This document shows positions 43,618-53,943 of a stretch of DNA of 64,000 nucleotides, piece after piece. The stretch covers positions 1 to 64,000 of the forward strand of contig NZ_JARXNQ010000001.1 of NCBI RefSeq assembly GCF_029872055.1. Direction: 5' to 3'. This DNA comes from Sulfurimonas sp. C5 (GTDB lineage Bacteria > Campylobacterota > Campylobacteria > Campylobacterales > Sulfurimonadaceae). A program made the translations under genes and the position numbers. The notes below the pieces were generated by a model. That model saw only the letters and a program-made list of their open reading frames with translations. It did not search any database and had not been told where the DNA came from. The number at the start of each line of letters is the position of its first letter. Within the stretch, counting starts at the first letter, position 1.

Positions 43618-44736
43618 TTACATCTTCCAATTAAAATATTTTAAATTTGCATTCGACCAAACACCTACACCTTCGGCTCTTCCAATAAAGCCAAGTTTTT
43701 CAGTTGTCGTTGCTTTGATATTGACTTTTGCCATTTCAATATTCATAATTGATGCCAAAGTCTCACGTATTTTTTCTTTGTAAGCAGATAAACGTGGTTT
43801 TTCTGCTGCAATTGTAATGTCTACATTGATAATTACAAAGCCAAAATTGTTTATTTTTTTAACTACTTTTTTCAAAAGTTCTTTAGAATCAATACCTTTG
43901 TATTGAGCATCGTTATCCGGAAACATCATTCCGATATCTCCCATCCCTGCCGCACCGAGTAGTGCATCTATCAACGAGTGGATAGCGACATCTCCGTCAC
44001 TGTGTGCTTTAAAACCAAAGTCAGATTCAATCTTAACACCACCCAGCCACATCTCACCTTTGTCATCAAAGGCGTGAACATCAAACCCATTACCGCTGAA
44101 AGTATCGTTTGACGGTGCACTCAAACAAGGAATTTTATTGAGATCTTCTATATAAGTGATTTTATGTGCTTCTTCATCACCTAAAATAAATTCTCTTGTT
44201 CCACCGGCTGCTACAATGGCACTACTTTCATCTGTAAACTCTTGCTCTGTTTGGAGTGCTTTTTTTAACATTTGAGTATTAGAAAGCTGAGGCGTTTGTA
44301 CTCTTTTTACTTTGTCGCGATCGATTGTTTCATTTTCATAAACAATAGTATCATTTGCTTTAAGATAGGGTACAAGACAATCTGCATCTGTTACATAAGT
44401 AGTAATACGCGTTAGAAATTCTTCATTGATGCAAGCACGTGCTATATCACTAACAAGTACAGATTCACTCTTAACATATTCAAGAGCATTTTTAAGAGAC
44501 TGCTGTCTTGTTTCTCCACCACATACAAATTTGTACGAAGCATAGTTTGGCATAAATGCAATATCTTCTTGTGAAGCAACAATAATGATCTCTGAAAACT
44601 TTTGTGTTTGTTCAAAACTTTTGGCTACATGGAACCACAATGGTTTGTCATCTATACGCAGCCATTGCTTTTTAACTCCCATTTCAAATCTAGTGGAGTT
44701 TCCAGCAGCAAGTAATATCAGTGTCAAGTTTGACAA
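43618..44736 (-). CDS. ispDF: Bifunctional IspD-IspF isoprenoid enzyme
   Basis: 372 residues fusing two MEP-pathway activities: IspD (about 1-205; LLAAGNSTRF, LVSDIARA) makes CDP-methylerythritol, and IspF (about 215-372; GNGFDVHAF, HSDGDVAIHSLIDALLGA, TTTEKLGFIGR) forms the 2,4-cyclodiphosphate. The fusion is typical of Campylobacterota. It starts at TTG 44736, supported by AGGAG 5-6 bases upstream. The regulator follows after one base. Confidence 0.94.
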   Translation of the reverse strand: MSNLTLILLAAGNSTRFEMGVKKQWLRIDDKPLWFHVAKSFEQTQKFSEIIIVASQEDIAFMPNYASYKFVCGGETRQQSLKNALEYVKSESVLVSDIARACINEEFLTRITTYVTDADCLVPYLKANDTIVYENETIDRDKVKRVQTPQLSNTQMLKKALQTEQEFTDESSAIVAAGGTREFILGDEEAHKITYIEDLNKIPCLSAPSNDTFSGNGFDVHAFDDKGEMWLGGVKIESDFGFKAHSDGDVAIHSLIDALLGAAGMGDIGMMFPDNDAQYKGIDSKELLKKVVKKINNFGFVIINVDITIAAEKPRLSAYKEKIRETLASIMNIEMAKVNIKATTTEKLGFIGRAEGVGVWSNANLKYFNWKM

Positions 44737-44897
44737 AGAAGCTCCTAATCCTTAAAAGTGTTACGAAATTATACAGTTCAAATACTTTTGAAATCTTAAA
44801 TTAGGAGATTATTTGTCTCTTTTTGCAAAATCTTTTAGGTTAAATTAACTTTATTTGACTATATTTCCAATATATATATAAAATTTTAGGAGAGAAT

Positions 44898-46274
44898 ATG
44901 AGATCTTCATGGGTAAAAGAGCGTGAGAATGATTCTGTTCGTACACAGATGTATTACGCTAAACAAGGCATTATTACACCAGAGATGGAATATGTCGCAA
45001 AAATCGAAGATTTATCTCCTGAACTAGTTCGTAGTGAGATAGCTCGTGGTAGGCTAATCATTCCAGCCAATGTAAATCACACTTCACTAGAACCGATGGC
45101 TATAGGTCTTGCAGCTAAATGTAAGATCAATGCAAATATTGGTTCATCTGCAATCGCTTCAGATGTTCAGGGTGAGATAGAAAAAGTTCAAGTATCACAA
45201 CACTATAAAGCTGATACTGCAATGGACCTTTCTACTGGTGGTGATCTTGATGAGATTAGAAAAGCAGTTATTGCAAATTCTAAAATTCCTATCGGAACAG
45301 TACCAATCTATCAAATTCTTCATGATGTAAACAACAAGATTGAAGATTTAAGTATAGATGTAATGCTGGAAGTATTAGAGCGTCAGGCACAACAAGGTGT
45401 TTCATATTTTACAATTCACGCAGGTTTCTTATTAGAGACTATGCCAAAAGTTGCAAAACGTAAAATGGGTATCGTATCTCGCGGTGGTTCACTAATGGCT
45501 GCTTGGATGATGCACTATCATAGAGAAAATCCATTTTATACAGCATTTGATGATATCTTAGATATTTGTGCGAAATATGATGTTTCTTTATCATTAGGTG
45601 ATTCACTTCGTCCTGGTTGTTTAGCTGATGCATCAGATGATGCACAACTTGGCGAGTTAAAAGTTCTTGGTGAATTAACACTGCGTGCTTGGGAGAAAAA
45701 TGTTCAAGTAATGATCGAAGGTCCCGGACATGTTCCATTGAATCAAATCGAACGTAATATGAAAATTCAACGTGAGCTTTGTCATGAAGCACCTTTTTAC
45801 ATCCTTGGGCCACTAGTTACTGATATTGCTGCAGGGTATGACCATATCTCTTCAGCAATCGGTGCTGCTGTTGGTGGATGGCACGGTGCTTCAATGTTAT
45901 GTTATGTAACTCCTAAAGAACACTTAGGTCTTCCAAATGCAGAAGATGTTCGTGAAGGAATTATTGCATATAAAATTGCTGCACACGCTGCTGATATTGC
46001 TCGTGGACGTAAAGGTGCTAGAGATATTGATGATGAGATGAGTGATGCTCGTTATACGTTTGACTGGGAAAAACAGTTCGAACTTGCACTTGATAGTGAA
46101 CGTGCTCGTGAATATCATGATGAAACTCTTCCACAAGATGTATTTAAAGAAGCGGAATTTTGTTCTATGTGTGGACCAAAATTCTGTTCTTACAAAATTA
46201 CTCAAGAAATTATGGATAATCCTGAAGCAATTGCAAAAATTGCAGAAGAAGCAAAGTTAGCGGAAGCTCACTAG
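44898..46274 (+). CDS. thiC: Phosphomethylpyrimidine synthase (thiamine)
   Basis: Radical SAM-type enzyme that rearranges AIR to HMP-phosphate for thiamine. 458 residues, the short bacterial class. [11 protein letters not shown], the EGPGHVPL motif and the C-terminal cluster CSMCGPKFC (C422, C425, C430) are intact. The upstream 161 bases were read for a TPP riboswitch (CTGAGA and related boxes), which is not evident, so control may be by another route. TTAGGAGAG precedes the ATG. mrp follows after 24 bases. Confidence 0.95.
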   Translation: MRSSWVKERENDSVRTQMYYAKQGIITPEMEYVAKIEDLSPELVRSEIARGRLIIPANVNHTSLEPMAIGLAAKCKINANIGSSAIASDVQGEIEKVQVSQHYKADTAMDLSTGGDLDEIRKAVIANSKIPIGTVPIYQILHDVNNKIEDLSIDVMLEVLERQAQQGVSYFTIHAGFLLETMPKVAKRKMGIVSRGGSLMAAWMMHYHRENPFYTAFDDILDICAKYDVSLSLGDSLRPGCLADASDDAQLGELKVLGELTLRAWEKNVQVMIEGPGHVPLNQIERNMKIQRELCHEAPFYILGPLVTDIAAGYDHISSAIGAAVGGWHGASMLCYVTPKEHLGLPNAEDVREGIIAYKIAAHAADIARGRKGARDIDDEMSDARYTFDWEKQFELALDSERAREYHDETLPQDVFKEAEFCSMCGPKFCSYKITQEIMDNPEAIAKIAEEAKLAEAH

Positions 46275-46298
46275 AAAATTTTAGAAAAGGAAAAAACA

Positions 46299-47468
46299 AT
46301 GACTGAAGAAATCGTAAAGTCAGCACTTTCAAAAGTTGCATATCCGGGTTTTACTAAAGATATCGTAACTTTCGGATTTGTGAAAGATATCGTAATTAAC
46401 GGAACAGATGTAAGTTGTACAGTAGATATTACTTCATCTGCTCCTGAAGTAGCACAGCAAATTACTGATGAAGCTACTACAGAATTAAAAAGAGCAGGTG
46501 CTACAAATGTTGCTATTAACATTAAAGCTCCTGTAATGCCAAGAGAGTCTTCTTCTCGCGGCAAAAACATTGCTCCACAAGTAAAAAACTTCCTAATGGT
46601 AAGTTCTGGTAAGGGTGGGGTTGGTAAATCAACTACATCTGTAAATATTGCTGTTTCATTAGCTAAGATGGGTAAAAAAGTTGGTCTTTTAGATGCAGAT
46701 ATCTATGGTCCAAACATTCCTCGTATGCTTGGTGTTTCAGATATTAAGCCTGAAGTAAACGGCAATAAAGTTCTTCCAATAAAAGCTTATGGTATTGAGA
46801 TGATGTCTATGGGTTCACTTATGGAAGAGGGACAATCTTTAATCTGGCGTGGTGCTATGATTATGAAAGCAATTGAGCAATTTTTACGTGACATCTTATG
46901 GTCGGAACTTGATGTACTAGTTATCGATATGCCACCGGGAACTGGTGATGCTCAATTAACTTTAGCGCAAAGTGTACCTGTAACTGCTGGTCTTACGGTA
47001 ACTACTCCGCAAACAGTATCGTTAGATGACTCTAAACGTTCACTGGATATGTTTAAAAAATTACATATCCCTATCGCTGGTGTTATTGAAAATATGAGTG
47101 GATTTATTGCTCCAGATACTGGTGTTGAATATGACATTTTCGGAAAAGGTACATCTGAGCCAATGGCTAAACAATTCGACACTACAGTAATTGCTGAAGT
47201 TCCAATCGAACCAGCAATCAGAACTGGTGGGGATGAAGGTAAACCTGTAAGTTTTGTAGCTCCTGAGAGTGAAAGTGCAAAACGTTATATGCAAGCTGCT
47301 GAGTCTATCTGGAACTTCATTGAAGAGATCAATGCAAGCGGTGGCGTTGACAATGCTGCAGTTCAGCCTACAACACCTCCAGGTGTAAGTGCTTGTTCTA
47401 CAGGTGGAGCAGCTCCACAACAACAATCAAGCGGCGAAAGCTGCGGTACTGGATGTGGTTGTCACTAA
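46299..47468 (+). CDS. mrp: Mrp/NBP35-family Fe-S cluster carrier ATPase
   Basis: 389 residues. N-terminal MIP18 (DUF59) domain (about 1-80) and a P-loop ATPase domain with the deviant Walker A SSGKGGVGKSTT (102-113) and NIPRMLGV. In most Mrp proteins a CxxC pair follows ENMSxF and bridges a cluster between subunits; here the spot reads ENMSGFIAPDTG, without Cys. Instead the tail ends in ESCGTGCGCH, with three Cys (382, 386, 388) that could take over. It should deliver Fe-S clusters to cytoplasmic proteins, perhaps ThiC next door. Confidence 0.9.
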   Translation: MTEEIVKSALSKVAYPGFTKDIVTFGFVKDIVINGTDVSCTVDITSSAPEVAQQITDEATTELKRAGATNVAINIKAPVMPRESSSRGKNIAPQVKNFLMVSSGKGGVGKSTTSVNIAVSLAKMGKKVGLLDADIYGPNIPRMLGVSDIKPEVNGNKVLPIKAYGIEMMSMGSLMEEGQSLIWRGAMIMKAIEQFLRDILWSELDVLVIDMPPGTGDAQLTLAQSVPVTAGLTVTTPQTVSLDDSKRSLDMFKKLHIPIAGVIENMSGFIAPDTGVEYDIFGKGTSEPMAKQFDTTVIAEVPIEPAIRTGGDEGKPVSFVAPESESAKRYMQAAESIWNFIEEINASGGVDNAAVQPTTPPGVSACSTGGAAPQQQSSGESCGTGCGCH

Positions 47469-47681
47469 TGTGACAGCTTCATTCGCTGTATTTTCTTCCT
47501 CTTTTCCTTTTTATAAACAATCATATCTTTTAAATTTGTTCAAAATCTAGCGTAGATAGATATTCGCATGAGTTTTTTTAGTATTGATTTTGCAGGAATA
47601 TTTACTGGGTAAATAGTTATGTATAGAGTGAATGGAAAATTTATTTATATATTATAAAGAAATATGAGGGAAGGAATATAT

Positions 47682-47717
47682 ATGTTCCAGGGATTAAAAG
47701 TTTTCCCCTTGGAACAT
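47682..47717 (-). terminator. Stem-loop at the end of the diguanylate cyclase gene
   Basis: Arms ATGTTCCA (47682-47689) and TGGAACAT (47710-47717), extended inward by GGGA/TCCC with a bulge. It spans the last codons and stop of the minus-strand gene. No clear U tract follows, so it could instead protect the mRNA end. The rest of 47469-47681 holds only a weak ACAGC/GCTGT hairpin after mrp. Confidence 0.4.
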
Positions 47718-49535
47718 CTCTTTCTGGAATTCTACGATTTTATTTCTACCAGTGTTTTTTGCTTCATATAAAGCTGTATCTGCAAATTTGATTGTTTTCC
47801 AGATACTATCTGCATCCTCAGGATATTTTGCAATACCAATACTGATCGTTTTTTTCATAGTTTCACCGTTACCGACATCAAATGTAAGAGCCGAGAATGC
47901 TCTATGGATTTTACCTGCAACATTTAATGCTCCTTCAGCACTTGCATTATGAAGAAGTACTAAGAACTCTTCTCCTCCGTAACGGATAGCAAGATCAGCT
48001 TCACGGATATTGTCTTTAAGCACACCGGCAAGAGCAACAATAACTTTATCACCTATATCATGCCCATAAGTATCGTTAACCATTTTGAAGAAATCTACAT
48101 CAAGCATCATAATAGTATATGTTTCATCTTTACGGTTTGACTGAGCAATTACTTGATCGATAAACTCTTCTAAAAATCTTCTATTGTATAAACCTGTCAT
48201 ACTATCTCTTAAAGAAGTATCACGAAGTTTTGCAGTAAGAATTCTACTTTCAATAACAGGTTTTGCAGCTTCAAGATAGTTTTTAATACTTGGTGTCAGT
48301 GCATTAATGCGATTTACATCACTTTCATCTTTTGCAGCGATATTAAGAACTACACTGTATTCATCATTAATAAGGAAAGGGATACATACGTAATAATCAT
48401 CTTGCTTATGACATTCTGGACATAGATCGATGTATTCTGTTGAGATTACATCTGATTGTGTTCTAAAGGCACGGCATATATTTGCATTTAAATTTACAGT
48501 ATTACCACACATCGCCTTATCACTAGTTGCATAAATAAGTTTTCTTTCATTTCTTGCTTGATCTATTTGATAAAATGCAAAATGAAGAACTTCAAATTTA
48601 TGCTCTAAAGCATCGATAAATCTTTTATAAACAGCTTCTTTATCAAGATCCAATTCTATGGTCTTTTTAAATTTATAAATATCTGAGAGTTCCCCAATAA
48701 TAGATTTTGCTTCGTGAAGCGGGTCTTTAGATGATACACATCCTTGAGGAATAAACGTAGAGAGATTATATTTGATATTTCCAAATGTCTCTTGCATTTT
48801 TGTAAAGAGAGTATTGAGTTGCTCGGCAATATTTCTTGCATCACCTTTAACATTTGTAAAGAATTGGTGTGTAAAATCACCGCTATATGCTTTTGTAATA
48901 CCTTCTTGCATACTTGAAAAAAGTTTCATATAAGGAGATACATAATGATTTAATAGATAAAGAACGATAACGATAAAGCCAAGATTGATAGCTAGAATTT
49001 TTAAGATCGTTACCATACCTGCATTACGCATGTTAGTAATATCGAATTCCATACTAATTGCTCCAAGAGTATCACCTCTTTGCACATCATGACATTGAAG
49101 ACAGTTTGGTTGAGATGTTGTTGCTTTATAAGGAATAGAAACTCTTAATACAATAGAGTCTGTTCCTTCTTGAATGGTTTCAACCGTTGTTCCGGTTTTA
49201 AGTACCTCTTTATCAATATCGTCACGTAATGTTTCGTTTGCAAAACCTTTACCGTATTGTGTAATGACTTTTGGAGAACGAACTATCCATAAAGATTTTA
49301 CTTCACTGTTATTAATAGAAATTTGGTCCAAAAAGTACTGACGTTTATCCATCATTCCGTTAACCATATGAGCTGTTAAACCATCTTTTACAATTGCTGC
49401 GGTCATAACCGCTTTCTCTGTAGCACCTTTTATACTATATTCTCTAAAATTTAGTGATACATTTACAATTGTCGCGACAGCAAGTGCTAGCAACATTATA
49501 GTTACAATAAATAACAGTTTAAACTTCGTTCCCAT
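47694..49535 (-). CDS. Heme-binding membrane sensor with GAF and diguanylate cyclase domains
   Basis: 613 residues. Membrane helices at about 7-29 and 174-196 enclose a periplasmic DUF3365/Tll0287-like domain with a covalent heme motif CLQCH (145-149). A HAMP-like linker and coiled coil lead to a GAF-like domain with five Cys (343, 354, 372, 375, 384, including CPECH), then GGDEF (about 440-605) with intact GGEEF (520-524) and an inhibitory-site RxxD (511-514). It likely makes cyclic di-GMP in response to redox state, oxygen or NO sensed by heme. It ends convergent to mrp; glmS lies directly upstream. Confidence 0.87.
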   Translation of the reverse strand: MGTKFKLLFIVTIMLLALAVATIVNVSLNFREYSIKGATEKAVMTAAIVKDGLTAHMVNGMMDKRQYFLDQISINNSEVKSLWIVRSPKVITQYGKGFANETLRDDIDKEVLKTGTTVETIQEGTDSIVLRVSIPYKATTSQPNCLQCHDVQRGDTLGAISMEFDITNMRNAGMVTILKILAINLGFIVIVLYLLNHYVSPYMKLFSSMQEGITKAYSGDFTHQFFTNVKGDARNIAEQLNTLFTKMQETFGNIKYNLSTFIPQGCVSSKDPLHEAKSIIGELSDIYKFKKTIELDLDKEAVYKRFIDALEHKFEVLHFAFYQIDQARNERKLIYATSDKAMCGNTVNLNANICRAFRTQSDVISTEYIDLCPECHKQDDYYVCIPFLINDEYSVVLNIAAKDESDVNRINALTPSIKNYLEAAKPVIESRILTAKLRDTSLRDSMTGLYNRRFLEEFIDQVIAQSNRKDETYTIMMLDVDFFKMVNDTYGHDIGDKVIVALAGVLKDNIREADLAIRYGGEEFLVLLHNASAEGALNVAGKIHRAFSALTFDVGNGETMKKTISIGIAKYPEDADSIWKTIKFADTALYEAKNTGRNKIVEFQKEMFQGENF

Positions 49536-49541
49536 ACTTTT

Positions 49542-51356
49542 CTACTCCACAGTTACACTTTTTGCTAAGTTTCTTGGCATATCTACATCATTGCCCAGTC
49601 TGATTGAAACTTCTAATGACAGCAATTGTACCACAACCATCATCTCAAAAAACTCTAACATGTAAAATTCGTGTTTTTTTGTTGCAATAAAGTCATCAGC
49701 CTTTTCAAATTGTAACGGACTGATAGCACAAATTGTTGAATCTCGTGCACTTAACTCCTCAACATTACTTTTTGCTTTTTCATAAAGCATATGTTCTGGT
49801 AAAAGTGCTATAGTAAAAAGCTCAGGATCTGCAAGTGCAATTGGTCCATGTTTCATCTCTCCACTTGGATAACCTTCTGCATGAAGATAAGAGATCTCTT
49901 TAAGTTTTAAAGCACCTTCAAGAGCTAAAGGATAGAAGATATCTCTCCCAATAAAGAAAAACCCATGTCCATGTAGATATCTTTTTGATAACCTTTTAAT
50001 TTTCTCATGAATCTCATCACGAACTTTTACTGCAGAAGGGATTTGACGAATAAGTTCAATCTGTTTTGTGATCTCATCACTCGTTAGTGTTTTTCTTAAA
50101 CTTGCCAGATGTAGTGATAACATCCAAAAAATTGTTACTTGTGTTGCAAAAGCTTTTGTAGAAGCTACACCTTTTTCAACACCTGCACGCGTTAAAATTG
50201 TCGCATCTGAAAGTCTTACCATAGAAGAGTTGTCGACATTACAGATCGTAAGAGTTTTAAGACCTGCATTTTTTGCCATTTTTAAAGTTTCTAAAGTGTC
50301 TGCAGTTTCACCGCTTTGAGAGATAGCAACAAAAAGAGTATCTGGTGTCATTATTGGATCACGATATCTAAATTCACTTGCAACTTCAATAGAAGTTTTT
50401 ACTCTGGAGTAACGTTCAAAAAGATATGAAGCCGATAGAGCAGCATGATAACTTGTTCCACATGCACATAGTTTTATTTCATTAATTCCGTCAAAAAGTT
50501 TTGGATCTAACTCTTCAAAAATTACTTCATTCGTTCCTAGTCTTCCAAGTAAAGTATCTGTGATAACATCATGTTGTTCATAGATCTCTTTTTCCATAAA
50601 GAATCTATATCCGTCTTTTTGTGCAGAAAGTTTATTTGTTGCTAATTTTGTAAAATGAGGTTGCTTCTCTTGTTTATTTTTATCAAAAATTTTGATCTCA
50701 TCAGGTGTTACATATCCGTAGTCACCGTCATCAAAATAGTTAACATCTTCACAATGGCCAATCAATGGAGTATCTGAAGAAGCAAAGTACTTTTCATTGT
50801 CGTTATTTTTACCTACAAGCATCGGTGAACCGAGTTTAGCAAAGTAGATAGTATCCTCTTTTGATTTTGTAACAAGTAAGATCGCATAAGCTCCTTGAAG
50901 CTGTGATACAGTTTTTTCAAATGCTTCAAATTCTGATGCTGCAGTTTTGAGGTTTTTTTCAAACTGATGTACGATCACTTCCGTATCTGTTTGACTTAGA
51001 AAACGTACACCGTCAGCTTCAAGCTCTTTTTTTAATTCAGCATAGTTTTCTATAATACCGTTATGAACAACGTAAGAACACTCGCCTACATGTGGATGTG
51101 CATTTAATTCTGTAGGCTTTCCATGGGTAGCCCATCTCGTGTGTCCAATACCCACGGCAAAATGATCCGTAATAAAATCTTTTGTCTTTTCTTCTAGGTT
51201 AACGAGTTTACCTACAGCTTTGAAGTTATTGAATTCACCATCACTTAAAACTGCTATTCCTGCCGAATCGTAACCTCTGTACTCTAATTCCTTAAGACCA
51301 TCCAATAAAATATTTTTTGTATCTTTTGCTCCAATATACCCAACAATTCCACACAT
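49542..51356 (-). CDS. glmS: Glutamine-fructose-6-phosphate aminotransferase
   Basis: First step of UDP-GlcNAc synthesis. The N-terminal amidotransferase domain starts MCGIVGYIG with the nucleophile Cys2; then come two SIS domains (about 285-420 and 455-590) with CGTSYHA, ISQSGETADT and the C-terminal LAKSVTVE. Length 604 is normal. Placed between the diguanylate cyclase and glnD, 6 and 18 bases apart, suggesting one transcript from glnD. No glmS ribozyme is expected or seen. Confidence 0.96.
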   Translation of the reverse strand: MCGIVGYIGAKDTKNILLDGLKELEYRGYDSAGIAVLSDGEFNNFKAVGKLVNLEEKTKDFITDHFAVGIGHTRWATHGKPTELNAHPHVGECSYVVHNGIIENYAELKKELEADGVRFLSQTDTEVIVHQFEKNLKTAASEFEAFEKTVSQLQGAYAILLVTKSKEDTIYFAKLGSPMLVGKNNDNEKYFASSDTPLIGHCEDVNYFDDGDYGYVTPDEIKIFDKNKQEKQPHFTKLATNKLSAQKDGYRFFMEKEIYEQHDVITDTLLGRLGTNEVIFEELDPKLFDGINEIKLCACGTSYHAALSASYLFERYSRVKTSIEVASEFRYRDPIMTPDTLFVAISQSGETADTLETLKMAKNAGLKTLTICNVDNSSMVRLSDATILTRAGVEKGVASTKAFATQVTIFWMLSLHLASLRKTLTSDEITKQIELIRQIPSAVKVRDEIHEKIKRLSKRYLHGHGFFFIGRDIFYPLALEGALKLKEISYLHAEGYPSGEMKHGPIALADPELFTIALLPEHMLYEKAKSNVEELSARDSTICAISPLQFEKADDFIATKKHEFYMLEFFEMMVVVQLLSLEVSIRLGNDVDMPRNLAKSVTVE

Positions 51357-51374
51357 ACATCAAACCCTAAAATC

Positions 51375-53888
51375 TTATTTTGTTAACAAATCATAAATTT
51401 TGTTGATATTATTACATATATTGTTTTGTTTTTCCATTAAAAAACTATCTCTTACTTTAAATTTACTAGAGTGTATTTTTGCCGTAACAATGTTAATTCC
51501 TAGTTGTTCAAACTTATGCATAACATAGGCCAGTAAACCTATCTGATTTTTAGTATGAATGTTTATCTCAGCATCGGTAAGGGAGTGTTCACAATCAATA
51601 GTAATATCTTCTTTTTTGATCTCAACATCTCTTAGTTTGACCTCTTTTGTCATATCAAAAGCATCTTCGATTACTGCCGTAATATCTTCCAAAATAGTTG
51701 GATCGACATTATGCATAAAATCTATTTTGAAATATTTCACTCCGTCAAAAAGTGTAAAAATTTCCATAGAAACAACATTTAAGTGAGCGAGAGTTGAGAG
51801 TAGATAACCTACATTAAGAGGAATCTTTCTAAAAATTTCTATACTTAAAGTCTGATCGTTTGTTATATTGTAAGAATATTTATCGGTTTGTTTTGCCTGA
51901 AGTGCGATTTTGACAATATCTTTTGGAGAATTTTTAAAGAAAAACAGATTTGATACAATCGATAAAATCTTATTCTGTAAAAGTTTTGTCTGTTCTTTAA
52001 ATTCAGGGAGGTTTTTTACTCTTTTTTCAATTATCGTACGTTTTTTAGCATCAGTAATTCGTTCAGTGTTCTGAGCAATTTCTAAAGCATTTATATAAAG
52101 CTCATGAAGTAGTTTAGAACTAAAAGTTGTGTACGTATGTCCACCTACACCATCAACACCGTTAATATCTGCATATGTAAGTACATATAATAGTTTCAGA
52201 TTTTTTTCATCGCCGACGTTAGACATAAATTTATAAAGAGTTTTTTCATTGTGGATGTTGTCTTTAAAAGCAACGGAACTCATTAAAATATGATGTTTGA
52301 CAAGGTTAATAGCCCTAGAAGTTGCATCACCGTCAAGCTGCATTTTTTTTGTAAATTGTGCGATCAGTTTTGCACCTACTTCACTATGATCCTGTTTTCT
52401 TCCTTTACCGCTGTCATGAAATAAAACAATAATTTTGAGTAAAAACTTATCTTTTTCATCCATTTCATCATAGAGTTTTTTGATAAAAGGTTCTCGAATG
52501 TTTTCAAGAGCTTCAATACATTTTACAGAATGAAGATCTACAGGAAAATGGTGATAACCGTCAAACTGTGGAAGGTGTAATACCTTTTTAAAATTAGGAA
52601 AAAGCTCGTGCAGGATTCCCGCATCGTAAAAAAGTTTTAAAAATGAATAGATATGTTCTTTTTTAAGTAATCGTTTAATCAATGTATATGTTTTTTGAGT
52701 TAATGGATGAGGGATATGTGTATAAGTGAACTGATTTAAAAAACCTGCATCATATTTATAATCTTTGTCCTCTAAATTAACTAAAAGTTCCAGAAGTTCA
52801 TTAATAGGTCTAGGAGTAAGATTGTAAGAAGCAAAGAGTCTGCCGTCTCTTTCATAAATTCCTTTTTGTAGACGTTGAACTCTAAATGCAGCAATGTTTT
52901 TTGTATCGTAAACAAAGCTACGAACCATTTTTTTAACAAATATCTGTGTAAAGTTATTAATACGCCAGCCTGCTTCTAATACTTTGCTTGAAAGTTTTTT
53001 CTGTGTAGTAAAGCCTAGAAGTTTTGTCACCTGAGGAATATGTTCAAGACGCAGTGTATCTTCTTGTTTTCCAGTAATAAGATGTAATGCACTTCTTACA
53101 CGAAAAAGTAGTTCGAGTGCTATGCGATACTCTTTATACTCTTCTTCTGTAAAAAGTTCACCGCTTAACTCTTTAATAGATTCCACACCGTAAATTGTTT
53201 TGGCAACCCAAAAAATAAGTTGTGCATCACGAAGTCCGCCAACACCCTCTTTAATGTTTGGTTCCATTGAGATAGAGAATTTTTTTCTTCTTTCCTGAGC
53301 TTCTTCGATCTTGTTTAAAATATATTCTTTTTGATTATAAAGTCTCATACTGTGTAGTGCTCTACTTGCGGCATGCCAAGTAAAAGTGGAACCACATATA
53401 AAACGGGCTTCCATCAAAGCAGTACGAATTGTGATATCTTCATTTGAAGCTTTAAACAAATCTTGAACTTCATGTACACGATGTCCAAGTTTAAGTCCTG
53501 CATCAAGTGCCAGGTAAAACAGTTTTTCAATAATAAGTTCGGAGTTATAACCGTGGACATCTTCATAGACGATTAGTAGATCGATGTCACTATGTACACA
53601 GAGCTGTTCACGTCCATAACTCCCAAGAGCAACAATGGCAATAGGAATTGAGCTTCTCATAGGAAGGTAATTTCCAAATGTACGGCGTAGTACTGTCTTG
53701 TACATAAGCTCTATAATAGAGTCAAGCTGTCTTGTATGACGCACCAGAAAATCTTTTCCCTGATTTTTTTCAAAAAGTTGGTGCAACGAATCTTTATACT
53801 CTTTTATATACTGTTTAAAAAGTTTTGAAAGTTCAAAATCTGAACCGTTTTTTTCAATAATATCTTCTATTTGTAATAATATATCCAT
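51375..53888 (-). CDS. glnD: PII uridylyltransferase / uridylyl-removing enzyme-like protein
   Basis: 837 residues with the GlnD layout: nucleotidyltransferase domain (LGSYGREQLCVHSDIDLL), helical domain, HD domain (VLFHDSGKG) and two C-terminal ACT domains (second: KNQIGLLAYVMHKFEQLGI). It adds or removes UMP on PII proteins according to glutamine level. The PII target is not in this window. The gene heads the minus-strand glnD-glmS group and diverges from the ABM/aldolase/kinase cassette. Confidence 0.88.
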   Translation of the reverse strand: MDILLQIEDIIEKNGSDFELSKLFKQYIKEYKDSLHQLFEKNQGKDFLVRHTRQLDSIIELMYKTVLRRTFGNYLPMRSSIPIAIVALGSYGREQLCVHSDIDLLIVYEDVHGYNSELIIEKLFYLALDAGLKLGHRVHEVQDLFKASNEDITIRTALMEARFICGSTFTWHAASRALHSMRLYNQKEYILNKIEEAQERRKKFSISMEPNIKEGVGGLRDAQLIFWVAKTIYGVESIKELSGELFTEEEYKEYRIALELLFRVRSALHLITGKQEDTLRLEHIPQVTKLLGFTTQKKLSSKVLEAGWRINNFTQIFVKKMVRSFVYDTKNIAAFRVQRLQKGIYERDGRLFASYNLTPRPINELLELLVNLEDKDYKYDAGFLNQFTYTHIPHPLTQKTYTLIKRLLKKEHIYSFLKLFYDAGILHELFPNFKKVLHLPQFDGYHHFPVDLHSVKCIEALENIREPFIKKLYDEMDEKDKFLLKIIVLFHDSGKGRKQDHSEVGAKLIAQFTKKMQLDGDATSRAINLVKHHILMSSVAFKDNIHNEKTLYKFMSNVGDEKNLKLLYVLTYADINGVDGVGGHTYTTFSSKLLHELYINALEIAQNTERITDAKKRTIIEKRVKNLPEFKEQTKLLQNKILSIVSNLFFFKNSPKDIVKIALQAKQTDKYSYNITNDQTLSIEIFRKIPLNVGYLLSTLAHLNVVSMEIFTLFDGVKYFKIDFMHNVDPTILEDITAVIEDAFDMTKEVKLRDVEIKKEDITIDCEHSLTDAEINIHTKNQIGLLAYVMHKFEQLGINIVTAKIHSSKFKVRDSFLMEKQNNICNNINKIYDLLTK

Positions 53889-53913
53889 AGTTTAATTATA
53901 TATAATATTTTGC

Positions 53914-53919
53914 TATAAT
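53914..53919 (+). promoter_or_regulatory. Promoter -10 of the ABM-aldolase-LsrK cassette
   Basis: Perfect TATAAT with an upstream TTTTGC, 24 bases before the ATG at 53944. It is the only clear plus-strand promoter until at least mqnE. Confidence 0.6.
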
Positions 53920-53943
53920 TGCTTAAAAAAAGTGAATAAAAAA

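Noticed and set aside
44737-44897. Possible TPP riboswitch upstream of thiC
   Set aside because: The CTGAGA-type and following conserved boxes are not present; only an 8-base CTCCTAAT/ATTAGGAG repeat with a 50-base gap is seen.
45439-45813. Minus-strand open frame of 124 codons inside thiC
   Set aside because: Antisense to a highly conserved enzyme; composition (many His, Leu, Gln) is that expected from the complement of thiC codons.
47569-47613. 14-codon frame MSFFSIDFAGIFTG between mrp and the diguanylate cyclase gene
   Set aside because: Too short, no ribosome site and no link to a neighbour.
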